DNA of 11,661 nucleotides. It comes from an uncultured Alistipes sp. (GTDB lineage Bacteria; Bacteroidota; Bacteroidia; Bacteroidales; Rikenellaceae). The notes under the pieces are model-generated. The model was not told where the DNA came from and did not search any database. It saw only the letters and a program-made list of their open reading frames with translations. The translations under genes were made by a program, and so were the position numbers. The stretch lies in the NCBI GenBank assembly GCA_910586375.1, contig CAJUIE010000036.1, positions 1-11,661 on the forward strand, read 5' to 3'. Each line of letters starts with the position of its first letter. The stretch's first letter is position 1. Below are positions 7,380 to 11,661 of this stretch, one piece after another.

Positions 7380-8324
7380 TTAAGGTTGCAGATTGCATTT
7401 TTTGTCATGCTCCGGCCGGGGCATTTCCGCAGCACCGAACCGACGCCGATATTCGACGGGCGTCATCCGCAGATGACGCCGGAACATATTCGAGAAATAA
7501 GACGCATCGCCACAGTTGAGCCGAAAAGCGATCTCCTTGATACTCATAGCCGTACCCGACAGCAAGCGACACGCCTCCTGCAAACGCAGCTCCTGCATAT
7601 AGCGGGCAGGCGATATGTTGGTATAGTCGCGGAACATCTTACGAAACCACGAGTAACTCATATTCACACGCCGGGCCACTTCATCGGGCGAAATATTGGT
7701 GAAGAGCTCCTCGCGCATGATACGCCGCGCCCGGTCGATCTGCCCCACAACATCGAGCGAGACGAAGTGGTGATTGGCATGATAATACATAGCCATACCC
7801 AGCAGCATATTAGCAATACCAGCCAAATATTGCTGGAAGGACGAACGCTCCTTTTCAGCCACCTCAATAGCCTTGTCATAAAGGGCCGTAATCTCCTCAC
7901 GCACCCCTACACGATAGACCTCCCGGTGGGAATCGAAAAAAAAGAAGTCTCCACGAAAGCGACTGTCGATGTTGGGGCCATGAAAGCCGATCCAGTACTC
8001 GTGCCATCCGGTCTTCCGGTCTGGCATGTAACTGTGCCAGCGGTTGGGTCGCAGCAGAATCATGTCACCCGCCCCCACTTCGGTAGCCTGACGATCGGGG
8101 CCATAAAAAGCCCCGCGCCCCGAAGTAATATAGAGAAGTTGGTAACTCTCCAGAACGCGCCCTTTTCCAACATCAAAATAGAAACCTGACGGATGCCCCA
8201 CCGGCGGCGGATAAGTCGCATAGCCCGGATCGACGGTCTCGCTGCCTACCGTGTCTACAGTAACGCCCCAATCCCGGTCTTTTTCACTGCTTACCAAGTA
8301 TTTATGATAATTTACAGGTTTCAT
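7380..8324 (-). CDS. AraC-family transcriptional regulator, probable rhamnose regulator (RhaR-like)
   Basis: The protein has 314 aa. Residues about 45-130 form a cupin-like sensor domain with the GAGDMILLRPNRWHSY turn typical of AraC N-termini. Residues about 195-296 carry the two helix-turn-helix units: ISPDEVARRVNMSYSWFRKMF, then MSIKEIAFRLNCGDASYFSNMF with the closing MTPVEYRRRF. The start at 8324 is the only good ATG after the promoter-like box at 8364-8371. It is divergent from rhaB across 184 bp and runs into the rhamnosidase gene 13 nt later, so L-rhamnose or L-rhamnulose is the likely ligand and the rha operon plus its own operon the likely targets. B. thetaiotaomicron RhaR is an AraC-type activator placed next to its rha operon, which supports the role. 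Family certain, ligand and targets inferred. Confidence 0.92.
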   Translation of the reverse strand: MKPVNYHKYLVSSEKDRDWGVTVDTVGSETVDPGYATYPPPVGHPSGFYFDVGKGRVLESYQLLYITSGRGAFYGPDRQATEVGAGDMILLRPNRWHSYMPDRKTGWHEYWIGFHGPNIDSRFRGDFFFFDSHREVYRVGVREEITALYDKAIEVAEKERSSFQQYLAGIANMLLGMAMYYHANHHFVSLDVVGQIDRARRIMREELFTNISPDEVARRVNMSYSWFRKMFRDYTNISPARYMQELRLQEACRLLSGTAMSIKEIAFRLNCGDASYFSNMFRRHLRMTPVEYRRRFGAAEMPRPEHDKKCNLQP

Positions 8325-8357
8325 ATACCCCCATTACTTAATCGGATAAGTATTTCC

Positions 8358-8367
8358 TTTGTACAAA
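8358..8367. promoter_or_regulatory. 10-bp palindrome at the regulator promoter
   Basis: TTTGTACAAA is a perfect palindrome that overlaps the promoter-like box of the AraC-family gene and its expected start of transcription. It could be an operator, for instance for autoregulation, or only part of the promoter. Short AT-rich palindromes also occur by chance. Confidence 0.3.
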
Positions 8368-8395
8368 TATATGTAAAATTCGGTATTCGCACACA
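8364..8395 (-). promoter_or_regulatory. Promoter of the AraC-family regulator / rhamnosidase operon
   Basis: On the minus strand TATATTTG (8371-8364) matches the Bacteroidetes -7 consensus TAnnTTTG exactly. A TGTG at 8395-8392, 20 nt upstream, is a 3-of-4 match to the -33 TTTG box. Transcription would start near 8357 and give a leader of about 33 nt before the ATG at 8324. Confidence 0.55.
8368..8378 (+). promoter_or_regulatory. Candidate operator half, regulator side (TATAyGTAAAA)
   Basis: TATATGTAAAA here matches TATACGTAAAA at 8488-8498 in 10 of 11 positions, in the same orientation and exactly 120 bp apart. One copy lies on the araC-type promoter, the other just before the rhaB start. 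AraC-family proteins often bind direct repeats. This is a candidate from one locus only. Confidence 0.3.
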
Positions 8396-8479
8396 TCCTG
8401 CCTGGAGAGAAAACGAAAGAAAAATCAAAAAACAACATTCATCCGTCATATAGCGATGTTCTTTCACCGAAAAAATGAG

Positions 8480-8487
8480 TTGTTTTG
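8480..8487 (+). promoter_or_regulatory. Possible rhaB operon promoter box
   Basis: TTGTTTTG matches TAnnTTTG except at the second base and lies 21 nt before the rhaB ATG. No convincing -33 box was found upstream, as might be expected for a promoter that depends on an activator. An A-rich stretch (8411-8433) further upstream could bend the DNA. Confidence 0.35.
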
Positions 8488-8498
8488 TATACGTAAAA
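8488..8498 (+). promoter_or_regulatory. Candidate operator half, rhaB side (TATAyGTAAAA)
   Basis: TATACGTAAAA lies directly after the possible promoter box and 10 nt before the rhaB ATG. It is the second copy of the repeat at 8368-8378. Its place at or just after the expected transcription start is unusual for an activator site, so it may instead be part of the leader. Confidence 0.25.
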
Positions 8499-8508
8499 CT
8501 ACACACAC

Positions 8509-9990
8509 ATGCAACCCGAACACTTCCTCGCATTCGACCTGGGCGCTACAAGCGGCCGGACCATTCTCGGCACAATCGACGACAACTCCCTACACATGAA
8601 AGAGTTGACCCGATTCCCCAACCAGGTACTCCCGATGCAGGGGCACGTCTTCTGGAACATCTTCTCGCTCTACGAGCACCTCTGCGAAGGTCTGCGCGCC
8701 GCAGCACGGGAAGGAGTCAAAATCCGATCGATAGGTATCGACACGTGGGGCGTCGACGTGGCCTTCATCGCCGAAGACGGCACTTTGCTGGGTATGCCCT
8801 ACGCCTACCGCGACCCCCACACCGAAGGGGCACCCGAAGCCTACTTCAAGGAGGTGATGTCACGAAAAGAGGTATATGCCCGCACCGGTATCCAGATCAT
8901 GGATTTCAATACGATCTACCAGCTCTTCGCCCTGCGCAGAGCGGGCTCCTCACAACTCGAAGCCGCAGACCGCCTCCTCTTCATACCCGACGCTCTGTCG
9001 TACCTGCTCACGGGCAAAATGGTCACCGAATACACCATCGCCTCGACCTCACAGCTGCTGAACCCCCGCACCCAAAAGCTCGAAAACGAGCTTCTGGAGC
9101 GGATGGGCGTCACCCCCGCCAAGTTCCCCGACATCGTGATGCCCGGCCACCGTATCGGCACCCTCCGTCCTGAACTGGCCGCCGCATGCGGGCTCCCGGA
9201 GATTCCGGTAATCGCTGTGGCGGGGCACGACACGGCATCAGCCGTGGCAGCTGTTCCGGCCTCCGACGAACATTTCGCCTACCTCTCGTCGGGCACCTGG
9301 TCGCTTATGGGTATCGAAACCCGCTCTCCGGTAATCGACGAGCGCACATACGCCCTCAACATCACCAACGAGGGAGGCGTCGACGGCACCACCCGACTGC
9401 TGAAGAATATCACGGGCATGTGGCTTCTGGAGCAATGCCTCAAGGAGTGGAAAGCCCTCGGAACGGAATACACCTATCCCCAGATCGTGGAGCTCGCCGA
9501 CAAGGCCGAGCCTTTCCGCTCGATGATCGATCCCGACGATGCGTCATTCGCTCACCCCGAGAGTATGATTGCCGCAATCGAAGCCTACTGCGCCCGGACC
9601 AGCCAGCCACTGCCTGAGAGCCACGCCGAGTTTATCCGCACGATCTTCGAGAGCCTGGCTCTCAAATACCGCCGTGTGCTCGACTGTTTCCGCGAACTGG
9701 CGCCCCACCCCATAGAGAAGCTCCACGTCATCGGCGGAGGGTCGAAAAACGCGCAGCTCAACCAGTTTACAGCCAATTCTACGGCTATTCCGGTCGTCGC
9801 AGGGCCCTCCGAAGCCACGGCAATCGGCAACGTCATGCTCCAGGCCAAAGCTGCTGGTCTGGTCGGCTCACTGGCCGAAATGCGGCAGCTGATTGGCCGC
9901 TGCGTGCCCACAGAGACCTTCATACCCAACGAACGCGAAGCGTGGGAAGCAGCCTATACCCATTTTGAAAAAATCATCGGTCAGAAATAA
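8509..9990 (+). CDS. rhaB: Rhamnulokinase RhaB
   Basis: The protein has 493 aa, close to the usual length of about 490. This FGGY-family sugar kinase uses ATP to turn L-rhamnulose into L-rhamnulose-1-phosphate in the cytoplasm. Visible motifs in order: DLGATSGR (10-17, phosphate loop), GIDTWGVD (76-83, sugar binding), AGHDTASA (238-245, D241 being the expected catalytic base), SSGTWSLMG (260-268), LLKNITGMWLLEQC (297-310) and IGGGSKNAQLNQFTA (408-422, adenosine site) followed by GPSEATAIGN. The ATG at 8509 puts the DLGATSGR motif at its normal place near the N-terminus; an ATG at 8475 is out of frame. It is the first gene of the plus-strand rha operon, divergent from the AraC-type regulator. 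A 146-nt gap to rhaA holds a structured element and a tandem repeat, so kinase and isomerase may be expressed at different levels. Confidence 0.97.
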   Translation: MQPEHFLAFDLGATSGRTILGTIDDNSLHMKELTRFPNQVLPMQGHVFWNIFSLYEHLCEGLRAAAREGVKIRSIGIDTWGVDVAFIAEDGTLLGMPYAYRDPHTEGAPEAYFKEVMSRKEVYARTGIQIMDFNTIYQLFALRRAGSSQLEAADRLLFIPDALSYLLTGKMVTEYTIASTSQLLNPRTQKLENELLERMGVTPAKFPDIVMPGHRIGTLRPELAAACGLPEIPVIAVAGHDTASAVAAVPASDEHFAYLSSGTWSLMGIETRSPVIDERTYALNITNEGGVDGTTRLLKNITGMWLLEQCLKEWKALGTEYTYPQIVELADKAEPFRSMIDPDDASFAHPESMIAAIEAYCARTSQPLPESHAEFIRTIFESLALKYRRVLDCFRELAPHPIEKLHVIGGGSKNAQLNQFTANSTAIPVVAGPSEATAIGNVMLQAKAAGLVGSLAEMRQLIGRCVPTETFIPNEREAWEAAYTHFEKIIGQK

Positions 9991-10003
9991 AGCCCTCGGG
10001 CGG

Positions 10004-10026
10004 AAAAAGCCGGTCGTCAGACCGGC
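10004..10026 (-). terminator. Terminator-like hairpin at the end of structured element copy 2
   Basis: GCCGGTC and GACCGGC (10026-10020 and 10015-10009 on the minus strand) form a 7-bp stem around a 4-nt loop, followed by five T on the minus strand. On the plus strand there is no T-tract, so it should not stop transcription from rhaB into rhaA, though it may stabilise the 3' end of rhaB mRNA after processing. Confidence 0.5.
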
Positions 10027-10088
10027 GAGCCGCAGCCATCCCCGGCGTAGGCTCGCGTCACCGCGCCGCCTCCGCTGGCTCCGGCCCG
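10004..10088 (-). repeat. Structured intergenic element, copy 2 (candidate small RNA or REP-like repeat)
   Basis: Read on the minus strand, this 85-nt stretch matches 4546-4634. CGGGCCG, AGCCAGCGGA, CGAGCCT, CCGGGG and the 12-mer GGCTGCGGCTCG occur in the same order and spacing. The outer stem is 10077-10088 with 10026-10037, with one central mismatch and the same G-U type pair as the other copy. The internal hairpin is CGCG/CGCG (10054-10057 with 10062-10065), where the other copy has GACAC/GTGTC. The end is GCCGGTC/GACCGGC followed by five T. It fills the front of the rhaB-rhaA gap, antisense to the operon; its complement in the operon mRNA would fold nearly as well. Confidence 0.6.
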
Positions 10089-10090
10089 AA

Positions 10091-10126
10091 CATAAAACTC
10101 AAGAAAACCATAAAACTCAAAAAAAC
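10091..10126 (+). repeat. Tandem 18-bp repeat in the rhaA leader
   Basis: CATAAAACTCAAGAAAAC (10091-10108) is followed at once by CATAAAACTCAAAAAAAC (10109-10126), with 17 of 18 positions identical. The repeat ends 10 nt before the rhaA ATG. It is A-rich in an otherwise GC-rich region, and A-rich unstructured leaders favour translation initiation in Bacteroidetes, so it probably acts as the ribosome landing region of rhaA. Confidence 0.85.
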
Positions 10127-10136
10127 ATCACACGCT

Positions 10137-11396
10137 ATGAAACCTGAATTGATTGAAAAAGCCTACGCCATTGCCAAAGAACGTTACGCTGCCGCAGGCG
10201 TTGATACCGACGCCGCAATCGAAAAGCTGCGCAACATCCCCATTTCCCTCCACTGTTGGCAAGCCGACGACGTGACCGGCTTCGAAAACCAGGGCGGCGA
10301 CCTCACGGGCGGCATCCAGGCCACAGGCAACTACCCCGGCAAAGCCCGCAACATCGAGGAGCTGCGCGCCGACATCCTCAAGGCAAAGAGCTACATCCCG
10401 GGAGACCGGCATCGCCTGAACCTCCATGAAATCTACGGCGAATTCGGCTCGGAGCAAGTCGACCGCGATCAGGTCGAACCGCGCCACTTCGCCGGCTGGA
10501 TCGCCTGGGCCCGGGAAAACGGTCTGAAGCTCGACTTCAACTCCACGTCGTTCTCCCATCCCAAGTCGGGCGATCTGTCGCTGTCGAATCCCGATCCGGC
10601 CATCCGCAACTTCTGGATCGAGCACACCAGGCGCTGCCGCGCCATCGCCGAAGAGATGGGTAAGGCTCAGGGCGACCCCTCGATCATGAACGTGTGGGTA
10701 CACGATGGTTCGAAGGACCTCACCGTCAACCGCATGAAGTACCGCGAGCTGCTGAAAGATTCGCTCGACAAGATCTTCGAGACGAAGTATGAGCACATGA
10801 AGGACTGCGTGGAATCGAAGGTCTTCGGCATCGGTCTGGAAAGCTACACCGTGGGCTCCAACGACTTCTACATCGGCTACGCCGCCAGCCGCGGCAAGAT
10901 CGTAACCCTCGACACGGGACATTTCCACCCCACGGAATCAGTCGCCGACAAACTCTCGTCACTGCTGCTCTACACCCCCGAGGTAATGCTCCACGTCTCG
11001 CGCCCGGTACGCTGGGACTCGGACCACGTAACGATCATGAACGACGAGACGCTGGACCTCATGAAGGAGATCGTGCGCTGCGACGCTCTGGACAAGGTGC
11101 ATATCGGCCTCGACTACTTCGATGCTTCGATCAACCGCATCGGCGCCTATGTCGTCGGCACACGCGCCACGCAAAAGTGCCTGATGCAGGCGCTGCTGGA
11201 GCCCCTGACCAAGCTGCGCGAATATGAAGCCGCCGGCAAGGGTTTCGAGCGCCTGGCATTGCTGGAGGAGGCCAAGTCGCTGCCCTGGAATGCCGTATGG
11301 GACAAGTTCTGCATGGATTGCGGCGTGCCTGTAGGCGAGGAGTTCATCGCCGAAATCCAACAGTATGAAAAGGAGGTAACCTCGAAACGCGCCTAA
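10137..11396 (+). CDS. rhaA: L-rhamnose isomerase RhaA
   Basis: The protein has 419 aa, the standard length of the family. This cytoplasmic metal-dependent enzyme interconverts L-rhamnose and L-rhamnulose, the first step of the pathway. Metal and catalytic residues are all in place: E235 in GLESYTVGS, D259 and H262 in TLDTGHFHPTE, H286 in MLHVSRPVRWDSDHV together with D294 and D296, and D326 in GLDYFDASIN. The ATG at 10137 gives the usual N-terminus (IEKAY, then ISLHCWQADDV). No Shine-Dalgarno is seen; the leader is the A-rich tandem repeat. The gene lies 146 nt after rhaB and 3 nt before rhaT, so translation into rhaT is probably coupled. Nothing looks damaged. Confidence 0.97.
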   Translation: MKPELIEKAYAIAKERYAAAGVDTDAAIEKLRNIPISLHCWQADDVTGFENQGGDLTGGIQATGNYPGKARNIEELRADILKAKSYIPGDRHRLNLHEIYGEFGSEQVDRDQVEPRHFAGWIAWARENGLKLDFNSTSFSHPKSGDLSLSNPDPAIRNFWIEHTRRCRAIAEEMGKAQGDPSIMNVWVHDGSKDLTVNRMKYRELLKDSLDKIFETKYEHMKDCVESKVFGIGLESYTVGSNDFYIGYAASRGKIVTLDTGHFHPTESVADKLSSLLLYTPEVMLHVSRPVRWDSDHVTIMNDETLDLMKEIVRCDALDKVHIGLDYFDASINRIGAYVVGTRATQKCLMQALLEPLTKLREYEAAGKGFERLALLEEAKSLPWNAVWDKFCMDCGVPVGEEFIAEIQQYEKEVTSKRA

Positions 11397-11399
11397 ACT

Positions 11400-11661
11400 A
11401 TGGAAATCGTCATCGGACTTCTGATCATTGCCATCGGCTCGTTCTGCCAGTCGTCGTGCTACGTGCCGATCAATAAGGTGAAGAGCTGGTCCTGGGAGAG
11501 CTTCTGGCTCGTCCAGGGCCTCTTCGCCTGGCTCGTCTTCCCGCTTTTGGGGGCCCTGCTGGCCGTGCCGGAGGGGCATTCGCTCTTCGAGCTGTTCACG
11601 CTCGAAAACTCGTTCAAGATCGGCATGACCATCCTCTTCGGCATCCTGTGGGGCGTCGGGG
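11400..11661 (+). CDS. rhaT: L-rhamnose-proton symporter RhaT (3' partial)
   Basis: Only the first 87 codons lie in the window; the frame is open at the right edge. The visible protein has hydrophobic segments at about 3-20, 36-56 and 73-87. It matches the N-terminus of RhaT in pattern: a first helix, then CYVPINKVKSWSWESFW, where E. coli RhaT has a very similar Pro-x-x-Lys-Val-Lys-x-Trp-Ser-Trp-Glu stretch, then a helix and an LFGILWGVG segment. RhaT is an inner-membrane transporter that takes up L-rhamnose with protons. The ATG at 11400 starts 3 nt after the rhaA stop, which makes this an operon gene. The rest of the pathway (aldolase, lactaldehyde enzyme) is expected downstream. Confidence 0.9.
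   Translation, partial: MEIVIGLLIIAIGSFCQSSCYVPINKVKSWSWESFWLVQGLFAWLVFPLLGALLAVPEGHSLFELFTLENSFKIGMTILFGILWGVG

Noticed and set aside
7367..7435. Upstream ATG at 7435 giving a longer GH78 protein
   Set aside because: It would overlap the end of the regulator gene and place 23 residues before an otherwise good signal peptide. The ATG at 7366 is better.
6074..7519. Long open frame of 481 codons on the plus strand
   Set aside because: It is antisense to the GH78 and regulator genes, and its composition is typical of a shadow frame in GC-rich DNA.
7936..7943. A8 tract inside the regulator gene as a phase switch
   Set aside because: It encodes a Phe run in the middle of the sensor domain, not near a start or promoter, and A-runs of this length are common.
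8475..8508. ATG at 8475 as an earlier rhaB start
   Set aside because: It is out of frame with rhaB and would overlap the promoter-like box.
11371..11377. AGGAGGT as Shine-Dalgarno of rhaT
   Set aside because: It lies 22 nt before the ATG, too far for a ribosome site, and there is no start codon at the right distance. It comes from Lys-Glu-Val codons near the end of rhaA.
1..11661. CRISPR arrays, tRNA or rRNA genes, insertion sequences, attachment sites
   Set aside because: No regularly spaced repeats, cloverleaf or rRNA sequence, transposase motif or flanking inverted repeats were found.

Overview
The window reads as a piece of a GC-rich gut Bacteroidetes chromosome, most like Alistipes or another member of the Rikenellaceae. 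The evidence is several lipoprotein signal peptides (one with a CKDD surface-export-like start), few Shine-Dalgarno sequences, a TAnnTTTG-type promoter box, and a rhamnose locus whose kinase-isomerase-permease order and AraC-type regulator resemble the rhaKIP/RhaR system described in Bacteroides thetaiotaomicron. The genus is an inference.

Layout. Positions 2-4454 (+) hold three tightly packed genes: a secreted endonuclease/exonuclease/phosphatase-fold protein behind a Big_2 Ig-like domain (5' end outside the window), a lipoprotein with a GH99-like barrel plus a CBM9-like module, and a second TIM-barrel lipoprotein. They meet head-on with a minus-strand pair, an AraC-family regulator (8324-7380) followed 13 nt later by a GH78 alpha-L-rhamnosidase lipoprotein (7366-4748). 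The 293-bp convergent gap holds terminators for both directions and one copy of a structured element. Divergent from the regulator across a 184-bp promoter region are rhaB (8509-9990), rhaA (10137-11396) and the start of rhaT (11400 to the window end).

How it works together. The rhamnosidase would release L-rhamnose outside the cytoplasm. RhaT would import it, RhaA would convert it to L-rhamnulose, and RhaB would make L-rhamnulose-1-phosphate. The aldolase is not in the window and is expected further downstream. The regulator sits between the depolymerising and catabolic arms and probably senses rhamnose or rhamnulose. The three plus-strand lipoproteins may act on the same or a neighbouring glycan, but their substrate cannot be read from the sequence.

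Most unusual signal. Two intergenic regions 5.5 kb apart (4546-4634 on + and 10004-10088 on -) carry diverged copies of one element of about 85-90 nt. It has a conserved long outer stem, an internal hairpin whose stem differs in sequence yet still pairs in both copies, and a terminal hairpin followed by a T-tract. It looks like a terminator-tailed structured RNA or a REP-like repeat that no protein annotation explains. Also notable are homopolymer tracts (C8, G9) just after the lipobox of two neighbouring lipoprotein genes, an 11-bp hairpin over the lipobox codons of one of them, and an 18-bp tandem repeat in the rhaA leader.
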